The notes beneath the pieces are model-generated. The model had not been told where the DNA came from. It made no database searches and worked only from the letters and a program-made list of their open reading frames with translations. This document shows, in pieces, positions 1 to 11,190 of a stretch of DNA of 64,000 nt (its first letter is position 1; each line of letters starts with the position of its first letter). Both the position numbers and the translations under genes were made by a program. Source of the DNA: Phymatolithon calcareum (lineage: Eukaryota > Rhodophyta > Florideophyceae > Hapalidiales); NCBI GenBank assembly GCA_977006965.1, contig OZ345369.1, forward strand, positions 62,001 through 126,000. The letters run 5' to 3'.

Positions 1-131
1 TAAAATTGTCAGGAGAGTTCGATTCTGTCATCAGATTTCGGCATTTTCGTCGTCAACATGCTCTAATCAATGCACTACCCATCCATCTCGGCAGGCCAAT
101 GGTGAAGCGCCAAGTGTCTTCAAAAGCAATG

Positions 132-182
132 ACCCAACCCTATGCCCTAACCCAACCGTATTCCTAACCCTATTCCCTATCC
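132..182 (+). repeat. Telomere-like C-rich tract in the spacer (copy 1)
   Basis: The stretch contains irregular repeats of the type CCCTAACCC and CCTAACCCTATTCCCTA, ending about 110 bp before the 5S gene. It resembles degenerate telomere repeat but has no regular period. It recurs in every unit. GGAATAGGGAATAGGGATTA at about 1271-1290 is a G-rich counterpart on the same strand. Confidence 0.5.
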
Positions 183-265
183 AAATTCCGCCTTTTCGTA
201 ATTGGAGCAGGGAATGGGGAATTGGCATCAGCCAAGTGGACCTCTTCCAATCCCCAATCGTCCAA

Positions 266-271
266 TATATA
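266..271 (+). promoter_or_regulatory. TATA box of the 5S gene (copy 1; repeated every 1796 bp)
   Basis: TATATA lies 29 to 24 bases before the inferred 5S start at 295, and the base at -1 is C. Plant 5S genes are known to use a TATATA element near -28 together with C at -1, so the spacing supports both the promoter call and the start chosen. The usual internal 5S control region should lie in the second half of the gene. The same hexamer is kept in the truncated last unit upstream of the array boundary. Confidence 0.6.
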
Positions 272-294
272 CCTTCCGTCCCACCATCATCGCC

Positions 295-414
295 ACGAAG
301 GACCATACTTCAGAAACATGCTCGCAAACCCATTCCGAACTTGCAAGATAAGGTTCGACAGGCTGGATTAGTACTGAGGTAAGGGATCACTCGGGAATCC
401 CCAGTGTCCTTCGT
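295..414 (+). rRNA. 5S ribosomal RNA, copy 1
   Basis: The 120-nt gene has the classical loop CCCATTCCGAACTTG (about 329-343), followed by the conserved AAGATAAGG, GATTAGTACTGAGG and CACTCGGGAAT blocks. The 5' end ACGAAGGAC pairs perfectly over 9 bp with the 3' end GTCCTTCGT (helix I), which fixes both ends. A T6 run follows as terminator. The product is the 5S RNA of the large ribosomal subunit, made by RNA polymerase III. This copy has A at 381 (gene position 87), where copies 2-20 have G, so it may be a minor variant or a drifting copy. Confidence 0.96.
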
Positions 415-419
415 TTTTT
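414..419 (+). terminator. RNA polymerase III T-run terminator (copy 1)
   Basis: Six T residues begin at the last base of the 5S gene and are followed by ATTTTT. A T4 or longer run on the coding strand is the standard Pol III stop signal. The same run follows every copy in the array. Confidence 0.85.
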
Positions 420-747
420 ATTTTTCCACAACCAAAACTCGAGCAATACACGCCGCCGATGCGCCAACTGGCCCATTCACTTGCACACGCCTTCAACACC
501 ACACTTTTTCGTCCGAGTGTGAAACATGGTACAGAATCGTGGAGTATATTGTTCTTGTCCTTTTTGGTCAGAGCCCTTAGTACCTAAAATCTGACGATCT
601 ATTCCCATTGTATAAATGCAATTCAAATCTACAATGGAGGCCAGTCGAGCCACTCGCAACAAGTATATACGTAGATCAACCCGTCCGGCAACCCTAAATG
701 ATTTCCGCCACCTCTCAAGTCGTCCGCGAACCCTAAATCGTCCTCCA

Positions 748-871
748 CACGTGGAAAACCGTCGCCCATCACATCCAACATACGCATTTTACACGTATCA
801 CGTCATGACAGTCACACACGTGTCATTCATCCAGTTTCTATTCTTGGACAAGTCTATCGTATGCACACGTG
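748..871. promoter_or_regulatory. Three CACGTG palindromes in the spacer (copy 1)
   Basis: CACGTG occurs at 748-753, 817-822 and 866-871, that is three times in 124 bp, with CACGTCATGAC between the first two. CACGTG is the E-box or G-box core bound by bHLH and bZIP proteins. Clustering suggests a protein-binding segment, but function is inferred only. Confidence 0.35.
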
Positions 872-997
872 GCAATCTCACCCCGTCACAACATTCTCCA
901 AACTTCACTACATATAGATACACTCTAAACTGTTCATACAATCTCCATCTTCACGGCCCGCTTCGAGTGGCCCAGTCACGCTTCCACCATCAGCAGT

Positions 998-1118
998 GCT
1001 TACTGAGGGCTGTGCTTACATCATCACAGGGGCTTCCGTGCTTACACAAGTCAGTAACGCTTACAGATCTATGCGCTTACAGCAATCCGTGGTGCTTACA
1101 CCTGTGGGACGGCTTACA
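998..1118 (+). repeat. Iteron-like cluster of seven GCTTAC motifs (copy 1)
   Basis: GCTTAC occurs at 998, 1014, 1040, 1059, 1075, 1094 and 1112. Six of the seven continue as GCTTACA. Spacings are 16, 26, 19, 16, 19 and 18 bp, and the sequence between the motifs is not repeated. Such a series of spaced identical heptamers looks like an array of binding sites. It is present in each 1796-bp unit. Confidence 0.6.
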
Positions 1119-1185
1119 CTTCCCTAATCTCTATTCCCCAATCTCTGTTTACACAATGAATCGGGCGACAGGCGAGACGGCAGCC

Positions 1186-1257
1186 AAGAAAAGAAGGAAG
1201 AAGAAAAGAAAGAGGGAGAGAAGAAAGGGGAGAAGAAAAAGAGAGAAAGAAAAGGAA
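1186..1257 (+). repeat. 72-nt uninterrupted homopurine tract (copy 1)
   Basis: Only A and G occur on the + strand across this stretch. It directly follows the GCTTAC cluster and recurs in every unit. Homopurine tracts of this length can form triplex DNA or exclude nucleosomes; that consequence is inferred. Confidence 0.7.
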
Positions 1258-1383
1258 TAGCCTTTAGGCCCATCCTGGAATAGGGAATAGGGATTACATG
1301 TTAGAGAATACCACTCTTGCTTAAACACACCGGACCGCACGCACACAGCGCCCTGCTATCCTGACGATTAAAAAAACATTGCC

Positions 1384-1447
1384 GGGGTCTGGGGGCCAGC
1401 CCCCAGCGGGGGGAAAGGGGGCAGAGCCCCCGGGAGTCGCGACTCCC
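1384..1447. repeat. Three consecutive GC-rich hairpins in the spacer (copy 1)
   Basis: CTGGGGGC (1389-1396) pairs with GCCCCCAG (1399-1406). GGGGGC (1417-1422) pairs with GCCCCC (1426-1431). GGGAGTCGCGACTCCC (1432-1447) is a perfect palindrome. The block begins with CGGGGTCTGGGGG, a motif I associate with dispersed hairpin repeats in other genomes. The surroundings are much more AT-rich. Confidence 0.65.
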
Positions 1448-1741
1448 CGTCACCCTCCATCCTCCAAATTTTCCTCATTTTTAAAAACTTACCCTCATAC
1501 TCCTTCTACGCACTCTCCCAACCCTCTCGAACTACTCCGCCCACTCTCACAACAACTTTCTATTTTTCCCCAATCCCTCTCCGCTCCACCCGTTCTGTGC
1601 CCTTCATTTCAACATACTGCAACTTTACCGCCTTCCACACACTCTCCACATAATATTCAGTAAGCATAACGTATCATGATTCTCTCATTCAGACACAGAA
1701 ATGACACGATTACCGCCATGCATTACACCTGTTCCGAGCAG

Positions 1742-1763
1742 CACAATTGAGACATCAATTGTG
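1742..1763. repeat. Short inverted repeat near the unit end (copy 1)
   Basis: CACAATTGA and TCAATTGTG form a perfect 9-bp stem around GACA, followed by GCGCCGCT repeated twice. It recurs in each unit. No function can be assigned. Confidence 0.55.
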
Positions 1764-2090
1764 ACTTCGCGCCGCTGATCGCGCCGCTCTACGACGTAAA
1801 ATTGTCAGGAGAGTTCGATTCTGTCATCAGATTTCGGCATTTTCGTCGTCAACATGCTCTAATCAATGCACTACCCATCCATCTCGGCAGGCCAATGGTG
1901 AAGCGCCAAGTGTCTTCAAAAGCAATGACCCAACCCTATGCCCTAACCCAACCGTATTCCTAACCCTATTCCCTATCCAAATTCCGCCTTTTCGTAATTG
2001 GAGCAGGGAATGGGGAATTGGCATCAGCCAAGTGGACCTCTTCCAATCCCCAATCGTCCAATATATACCTTCCGTCCCACCATCATCGCC

Positions 2091-2210
2091 ACGAAGGACC
2101 ATACTTCAGAAACATGCTCGCAAACCCATTCCGAACTTGCAAGATAAGGTTCGACAGGCTGGATTAGTACTGAGGTGAGGGATCACTCGGGAATCCCCAG
2201 TGTCCTTCGT
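2091..2210 (+). rRNA. 5S ribosomal RNA, copy 2
   Basis: Same gene as 295-414 but with G at gene position 87, as in all later copies. Left-block unit (T at unit position 18). Confidence 0.96.
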
Positions 2211-3886
2211 TTTTTATTTTTCCACAACCAAAACTCGAGCAATACACGCCGCCGATGCGCCAACTGGCCCATTCACTTGCACACGCCTTCAACACCACAC
2301 TTTTTCGTCCGAGTGTGAAACATGGTACAGAATCGTGGAGTATATTGTTCTTGTCCTTTTTGGTCAGAGCCCTTAGTACCTAAAATCTGACGATCTATTC
2401 CCATTGTATAAATGCAATTCAAATCTACAATGGAGGCCAGTCGAGCCACTCGCAACAAGTATATACGTAGATCAACCCGTCCGGCAACCCTAAATGATTT
2501 CCGCCACCTCTCAAGTCGTCCGCGAACCCTAAATCGTCCTCCACACGTGGAAAACCGTCGCCCATCACATCCAACATACGCATTTTACACGTATCACGTC
2601 ATGACAGTCACACACGTGTCATTCATCCAGTTTCTATTCTTGGACAAGTCTATCGTATGCACACGTGGCAATCTCACCCCGTCACAACATTCTCCAAACT
2701 TCACTACATATAGATACACTCTAAACTGTTCATACAATCTCCATCTTCACGGCCCGCTTCGAGTGGCCCAGTCACGCTTCCACCATCAGCAGTGCTTACT
2801 GAGGGCTGTGCTTACATCATCACAGGGGCTTCCGTGCTTACACAAGTCAGTAACGCTTACAGATCTATGCGCTTACAGCAATCCGTGGTGCTTACACCTG
2901 TGGGACGGCTTACACTTCCCTAATCTCTATTCCCCAATCTCTGTTTACACAATGAATCGGGCGACAGGCGAGACGGCAGCCAAGAAAAGAAGGAAGAAGA
3001 AAAGAAAGAGGGAGAGAAGAAAGGGGAGAAGAAAAAGAGAGAAAGAAAAGGAATAGCCTTTAGGCCCATCCTGGAATAGGGAATAGGGATTACATGTTAG
3101 AGAATACCACTCTTGCTTAAACACACCGGACCGCACGCACACAGCGCCCTGCTATCCTGACGATTAAAAAAACATTGCCGGGGTCTGGGGGCCAGCCCCC
3201 AGCGGGGGGAAAGGGGGCAGAGCCCCCGGGAGTCGCGACTCCCCGTCACCCTCCATCCTCCAAATTTTCCTCATTTTTAAAAACTTACCCTCATACTCCT
3301 TCTACGCACTCTCCCAACCCTCTCGAACTACTCCGCCCACTCTCACAACAACTTTCTATTTTTCCCCAATCCCTCTCCGCTCCACCCGTTCTGTGCCCTT
3401 CATTTCAACATACTGCAACTTTACCGCCTTCCACACACTCTCCACATAATATTCAGTAAGCATAACGTATCATGATTCTCTCATTCAGACACAGAAATGA
3501 CACGATTACCGCCATGCATTACACCTGTTCCGAGCAGCACAATTGAGACATCAATTGTGACTTCGCGCCGCTGATCGCGCCGCTCTACGACGTAAAATTG
3601 TCAGGAGAGTTCGATTCTGTCATCAGATTTCGGCATTTTCGTCGTCAACATGCTCTAATCAATGCACTACCCATCCATCTCGGCAGGCCAATGGTGAAGC
3701 GCCAAGTGTCTTCAAAAGCAATGACCCAACCCTATGCCCTAACCCAACCGTATTCCTAACCCTATTCCCTATCCAAATTCCGCCTTTTCGTAATTGGAGC
3801 AGGGAATGGGGAATTGGCATCAGCCAAGTGGACCTCTTCCAATCCCCAATCGTCCAATATATACCTTCCGTCCCACCATCATCGCC

Positions 3887-4006
3887 ACGAAGGACCATAC
3901 TTCAGAAACATGCTCGCAAACCCATTCCGAACTTGCAAGATAAGGTTCGACAGGCTGGATTAGTACTGAGGTGAGGGATCACTCGGGAATCCCCAGTGTC
4001 CTTCGT
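3887..4006 (+). rRNA. 5S ribosomal RNA, copy 3
   Basis: Matches copy 2; left-block unit. Confidence 0.96.
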
Positions 4007-5682
4007 TTTTTATTTTTCCACAACCAAAACTCGAGCAATACACGCCGCCGATGCGCCAACTGGCCCATTCACTTGCACACGCCTTCAACACCACACTTTT
4101 TCGTCCGAGTGTGAAACATGGTACAGAATCGTGGAGTATATTGTTCTTGTCCTTTTTGGTCAGAGCCCTTAGTACCTAAAATCTGACGATCTATTCCCAT
4201 TGTATAAATGCAATTCAAATCTACAATGGAGGCCAGTCGAGCCACTCGCAACAAGTATATACGTAGATCAACCCGTCCGGCAACCCTAAATGATTTCCGC
4301 CACCTCTCAAGTCGTCCGCGAACCCTAAATCGTCCTCCACACGTGGAAAACCGTCGCCCATCACATCCAACATACGCATTTTACACGTATCACGTCATGA
4401 CAGTCACACACGTGTCATTCATCCAGTTTCTATTCTTGGACAAGTCTATCGTATGCACACGTGGCAATCTCACCCCGTCACAACATTCTCCAAACTTCAC
4501 TACATATAGATACACTCTAAACTGTTCATACAATCTCCATCTTCACGGCCCGCTTCGAGTGGCCCAGTCACGCTTCCACCATCAGCAGTGCTTACTGAGG
4601 GCTGTGCTTACATCATCACAGGGGCTTCCGTGCTTACACAAGTCAGTAACGCTTACAGATCTATGCGCTTACAGCAATCCGTGGTGCTTACACCTGTGGG
4701 ACGGCTTACACTTCCCTAATCTCTATTCCCCAATCTCTGTTTACACAATGAATCGGGCGACAGGCGAGACGGCAGCCAAGAAAAGAAGGAAGAAGAAAAG
4801 AAAGAGGGAGAGAAGAAAGGGGAGAAGAAAAAGAGAGAAAGAAAAGGAATAGCCTTTAGGCCCATCCTGGAATAGGGAATAGGGATTACATGTTAGAGAA
4901 TACCACTCTTGCTTAAACACACCGGACCGCACGCACACAGCGCCCTGCTATCCTGACGATTAAAAAAACATTGCCGGGGTCTGGGGGCCAGCCCCCAGCG
5001 GGGGGAAAGGGGGCAGAGCCCCCGGGAGTCGCGACTCCCCGTCACCCTCCATCCTCCAAATTTTCCTCATTTTTAAAAACTTACCCTCATACTCCTTCTA
5101 CGCACTCTCCCAACCCTCTCGAACTACTCCGCCCACTCTCACAACAACTTTCTATTTTTCCCCAATCCCTCTCCGCTCCACCCGTTCTGTGCCCTTCATT
5201 TCAACATACTGCAACTTTACCGCCTTCCACACACTCTCCACATAATATTCAGTAAGCATAACGTATCATGATTCTCTCATTCAGACACAGAAATGACACG
5301 ATTACCGCCATGCATTACACCTGTTCCGAGCAGCACAATTGAGACATCAATTGTGACTTCGCGCCGCTGATCGCGCCGCTCTACGACGTAAAATTGTCAG
5401 GAGAGTTCGATTCTGTCATCAGATTTCGGCATTTTCGTCGTCAACATGCTCTAATCAATGCACTACCCATCCATCTCGGCAGGCCAATGGTGAAGCGCCA
5501 AGTGTCTTCAAAAGCAATGACCCAACCCTATGCCCTAACCCAACCGTATTCCTAACCCTATTCCCTATCCAAATTCCGCCTTTTCGTAATTGGAGCAGGG
5601 AATGGGGAATTGGCATCAGCCAAGTGGACCTCTTCCAATCCCCAATCGTCCAATATATACCTTCCGTCCCACCATCATCGCC

Positions 5683-5802
5683 ACGAAGGACCATACTTCA
5701 GAAACATGCTCGCAAACCCATTCCGAACTTGCAAGATAAGGTTCGACAGGCTGGATTAGTACTGAGGTGAGGGATCACTCGGGAATCCCCAGTGTCCTTC
5801 GT
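5683..5802 (+). rRNA. 5S ribosomal RNA, copy 4
   Basis: Matches copy 2; left-block unit. Confidence 0.96.
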
Positions 5803-7478
5803 TTTTTATTTTTCCACAACCAAAACTCGAGCAATACACGCCGCCGATGCGCCAACTGGCCCATTCACTTGCACACGCCTTCAACACCACACTTTTTCGT
5901 CCGAGTGTGAAACATGGTACAGAATCGTGGAGTATATTGTTCTTGTCCTTTTTGGTCAGAGCCCTTAGTACCTAAAATCTGACGATCTATTCCCATTGTA
6001 TAAATGCAATTCAAATCTACAATGGAGGCCAGTCGAGCCACTCGCAACAAGTATATACGTAGATCAACCCGTCCGGCAACCCTAAATGATTTCCGCCACC
6101 TCTCAAGTCGTCCGCGAACCCTAAATCGTCCTCCACACGTGGAAAACCGTCGCCCATCACATCCAACATACGCATTTTACACGTATCACGTCATGACAGT
6201 CACACACGTGTCATTCATCCAGTTTCTATTCTTGGACAAGTCTATCGTATGCACACGTGGCAATCTCACCCCGTCACAACATTCTCCAAACTTCACTACA
6301 TATAGATACACTCTAAACTGTTCATACAATCTCCATCTTCACGGCCCGCTTCGAGTGGCCCAGTCACGCTTCCACCATCAGCAGTGCTTACTGAGGGCTG
6401 TGCTTACATCATCACAGGGGCTTCCGTGCTTACACAAGTCAGTAACGCTTACAGATCTATGCGCTTACAGCAATCCGTGGTGCTTACACCTGTGGGACGG
6501 CTTACACTTCCCTAATCTCTATTCCCCAATCTCTGTTTACACAATGAATCGGGCGACAGGCGAGACGGCAGCCAAGAAAAGAAGGAAGAAGAAAAGAAAG
6601 AGGGAGAGAAGAAAGGGGAGAAGAAAAAGAGAGAAAGAAAAGGAATAGCCTTTAGGCCCATCCTGGAATAGGGAATAGGGATTACATGTTAGAGAATACC
6701 ACTCTTGCTTAAACACACCGGACCGCACGCACACAGCGCCCTGCTATCCTGACGATTAAAAAAACATTGCCGGGGTCTGGGGGCCAGCCCCCAGCGGGGG
6801 GAAAGGGGGCAGAGCCCCCGGGAGTCGCGACTCCCCGTCACCCTCCATCCTCCAAATTTTCCTCATTTTTAAAAACTTACCCTCATACTCCTTCTACGCA
6901 CTCTCCCAACCCTCTCGAACTACTCCGCCCACTCTCACAACAACTTTCTATTTTTCCCCAATCCCTCTCCGCTCCACCCGTTCTGTGCCCTTCATTTCAA
7001 CATACTGCAACTTTACCGCCTTCCACACACTCTCCACATAATATTCAGTAAGCATAACGTATCATGATTCTCTCATTCAGACACAGAAATGACACGATTA
7101 CCGCCATGCATTACACCTGTTCCGAGCAGCACAATTGAGACATCAATTGTGACTTCGCGCCGCTGATCGCGCCGCTCTACGACGTAAAATTGTCAGGAGA
7201 GTTCGATTCTGTCATCAGATTTCGGCATTTTCGTCGTCAACATGCTCTAATCAATGCACTACCCATCCATCTCGGCAGGCCAATGGTGAAGCGCCAAGTG
7301 TCTTCAAAAGCAATGACCCAACCCTATGCCCTAACCCAACCGTATTCCTAACCCTATTCCCTATCCAAATTCCGCCTTTTCGTAATTGGAGCAGGGAATG
7401 GGGAATTGGCATCAGCCAAGTGGACCTCTTCCAATCCCCAATCGTCCAATATATACCTTCCGTCCCACCATCATCGCC

Positions 7479-7598
7479 ACGAAGGACCATACTTCAGAAA
7501 CATGCTCGCAAACCCATTCCGAACTTGCAAGATAAGGTTCGACAGGCTGGATTAGTACTGAGGTGAGGGATCACTCGGGAATCCCCAGTGTCCTTCGT
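7479..7598 (+). rRNA. 5S ribosomal RNA, copy 5
   Basis: Matches copy 2; left-block unit. Confidence 0.96.
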
Positions 7599-9274
7599 TT
7601 TTTATTTTTCCACAACCAAAACTCGAGCAATACACGCCGCCGATGCGCCAACTGGCCCATTCACTTGCACACGCCTTCAACACCACACTTTTTCGTCCGA
7701 GTGTGAAACATGGTACAGAATCGTGGAGTATATTGTTCTTGTCCTTTTTGGTCAGAGCCCTTAGTACCTAAAATCTGACGATCTATTCCCATTGTATAAA
7801 TGCAATTCAAATCTACAATGGAGGCCAGTCGAGCCACTCGCAACAAGTATATACGTAGATCAACCCGTCCGGCAACCCTAAATGATTTCCGCCACCTCTC
7901 AAGTCGTCCGCGAACCCTAAATCGTCCTCCACACGTGGAAAACCGTCGCCCATCACATCCAACATACGCATTTTACACGTATCACGTCATGACAGTCACA
8001 CACGTGTCATTCATCCAGTTTCTATTCTTGGACAAGTCTATCGTATGCACACGTGGCAATCTCACCCCGTCACAACATTCTCCAAACTTCACTACATATA
8101 GATACACTCTAAACTGTTCATACAATCTCCATCTTCACGGCCCGCTTCGAGTGGCCCAGTCACGCTTCCACCATCAGCAGTGCTTACTGAGGGCTGTGCT
8201 TACATCATCACAGGGGCTTCCGTGCTTACACAAGTCAGTAACGCTTACAGATCTATGCGCTTACAGCAATCCGTGGTGCTTACACCTGTGGGACGGCTTA
8301 CACTTCCCTAATCTCTATTCCCCAATCTCTGTTTACACAATGAATCGGGCGACAGGCGAGACGGCAGCCAAGAAAAGAAGGAAGAAGAAAAGAAAGAGGG
8401 AGAGAAGAAAGGGGAGAAGAAAAAGAGAGAAAGAAAAGGAATAGCCTTTAGGCCCATCCTGGAATAGGGAATAGGGATTACATGTTAGAGAATACCACTC
8501 TTGCTTAAACACACCGGACCGCACGCACACAGCGCCCTGCTATCCTGACGATTAAAAAAACATTGCCGGGGTCTGGGGGCCAGCCCCCAGCGGGGGGAAA
8601 GGGGGCAGAGCCCCCGGGAGTCGCGACTCCCCGTCACCCTCCATCCTCCAAATTTTCCTCATTTTTAAAAACTTACCCTCATACTCCTTCTACGCACTCT
8701 CCCAACCCTCTCGAACTACTCCGCCCACTCTCACAACAACTTTCTATTTTTCCCCAATCCCTCTCCGCTCCACCCGTTCTGTGCCCTTCATTTCAACATA
8801 CTGCAACTTTACCGCCTTCCACACACTCTCCACATAATATTCAGTAAGCATAACGTATCATGATTCTCTCATTCAGACACAGAAATGACACGATTACCGC
8901 CATGCATTACACCTGTTCCGAGCAGCACAATTGAGACATCAATTGTGACTTCGCGCCGCTGATCGCGCCGCTCTACGACGTAAAATTGTCAGGAGAGTTC
9001 GATTCTGTCATCAGATTTCGGCATTTTCGTCGTCAACATGCTCTAATCAATGCACTACCCATCCATCTCGGCAGGCCAATGGTGAAGCGCCAAGTGTCTT
9101 CAAAAGCAATGACCCAACCCTATGCCCTAACCCAACCGTATTCCTAACCCTATTCCCTATCCAAATTCCGCCTTTTCGTAATTGGAGCAGGGAATGGGGA
9201 ATTGGCATCAGCCAAGTGGACCTCTTCCAATCCCCAATCGTCCAATATATACCTTCCGTCCCACCATCATCGCC

Positions 9275-9394
9275 ACGAAGGACCATACTTCAGAAACATG
9301 CTCGCAAACCCATTCCGAACTTGCAAGATAAGGTTCGACAGGCTGGATTAGTACTGAGGTGAGGGATCACTCGGGAATCCCCAGTGTCCTTCGT
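9275..9394 (+). rRNA. 5S ribosomal RNA, copy 6
   Basis: Matches copy 2; left-block unit. Confidence 0.96.
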
Positions 9395-11070
9395 TTTTTA
9401 TTTTTCCACAACCAAAACTCGAGCAATACACGCCGCCGATGCGCCAACTGGCCCATTCACTTGCACACGCCTTCAACACCACACTTTTTCGTCCGAGTGT
9501 GAAACATGGTACAGAATCGTGGAGTATATTGTTCTTGTCCTTTTTGGTCAGAGCCCTTAGTACCTAAAATCTGACGATCTATTCCCATTGTATAAATGCA
9601 ATTCAAATCTACAATGGAGGCCAGTCGAGCCACTCGCAACAAGTATATACGTAGATCAACCCGTCCGGCAACCCTAAATGATTTCCGCCACCTCTCAAGT
9701 CGTCCGCGAACCCTAAATCGTCCTCCACACGTGGAAAACCGTCGCCCATCACATCCAACATACGCATTTTACACGTATCACGTCATGACAGTCACACACG
9801 TGTCATTCATCCAGTTTCTATTCTTGGACAAGTCTATCGTATGCACACGTGGCAATCTCACCCCGTCACAACATTCTCCAAACTTCACTACATATAGATA
9901 CACTCTAAACTGTTCATACAATCTCCATCTTCACGGCCCGCTTCGAGTGGCCCAGTCACGCTTCCACCATCAGCAGTGCTTACTGAGGGCTGTGCTTACA
10001 TCATCACAGGGGCTTCCGTGCTTACACAAGTCAGTAACGCTTACAGATCTATGCGCTTACAGCAATCCGTGGTGCTTACACCTGTGGGACGGCTTACACT
10101 TCCCTAATCTCTATTCCCCAATCTCTGTTTACACAATGAATCGGGCGACAGGCGAGACGGCAGCCAAGAAAAGAAGGAAGAAGAAAAGAAAGAGGGAGAG
10201 AAGAAAGGGGAGAAGAAAAAGAGAGAAAGAAAAGGAATAGCCTTTAGGCCCATCCTGGAATAGGGAATAGGGATTACATGTTAGAGAATACCACTCTTGC
10301 TTAAACACACCGGACCGCACGCACACAGCGCCCTGCTATCCTGACGATTAAAAAAACATTGCCGGGGTCTGGGGGCCAGCCCCCAGCGGGGGGAAAGGGG
10401 GCAGAGCCCCCGGGAGTCGCGACTCCCCGTCACCCTCCATCCTCCAAATTTTCCTCATTTTTAAAAACTTACCCTCATACTCCTTCTACGCACTCTCCCA
10501 ACCCTCTCGAACTACTCCGCCCACTCTCACAACAACTTTCTATTTTTCCCCAATCCCTCTCCGCTCCACCCGTTCTGTGCCCTTCATTTCAACATACTGC
10601 AACTTTACCGCCTTCCACACACTCTCCACATAATATTCAGTAAGCATAACGTATCATGATTCTCTCATTCAGACACAGAAATGACACGATTACCGCCATG
10701 CATTACACCTGTTCCGAGCAGCACAATTGAGACATCAATTGTGACTTCGCGCCGCTGATCGCGCCGCTCTACGACGTAAAATTGTCAGGAGAGTTCGATT
10801 CTGTCATCAGATTTCGGCATTTTCGTCGTCAACATGCTCTAATCAATGCACTACCCATCCATCTCGGCAGGCCAATGGTGAAGCGCCAAGTGTCTTCAAA
10901 AGCAATGACCCAACCCTATGCCCTAACCCAACCGTATTCCTAACCCTATTCCCTATCCAAATTCCGCCTTTTCGTAATTGGAGCAGGGAATGGGGAATTG
11001 GCATCAGCCAAGTGGACCTCTTCCAATCCCCAATCGTCCAATATATACCTTCCGTCCCACCATCATCGCC

Positions 11071-11190
11071 ACGAAGGACCATACTTCAGAAACATGCTCG
11101 CAAACCCATTCCGAACTTGCAAGATAAGGTTCGACAGGCTGGATTAGTACTGAGGTGAGGGATCACTCGGGAATCCCCAGTGTCCTTCGT
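11071..11190 (+). rRNA. 5S ribosomal RNA, copy 7
   Basis: Matches copy 2; left-block unit. Confidence 0.96.

Noticed and set aside
616-1260. 214-codon open frame in every unit, ending in a Lys/Arg-rich tail
   Set aside because: It is repeated identically only because the DNA is. The tail is the translated homopurine tract, it crosses the GCTTAC series, and it has no domain. Spacer sequence of a 5S unit is the better explanation.
1149-1663. 65-, 94-, 61- and 79-codon open frames in each unit
   Set aside because: They come from low-complexity purine, GC-hairpin or C-rich sequence, or overlap the 5S promoter, and show no protein features.
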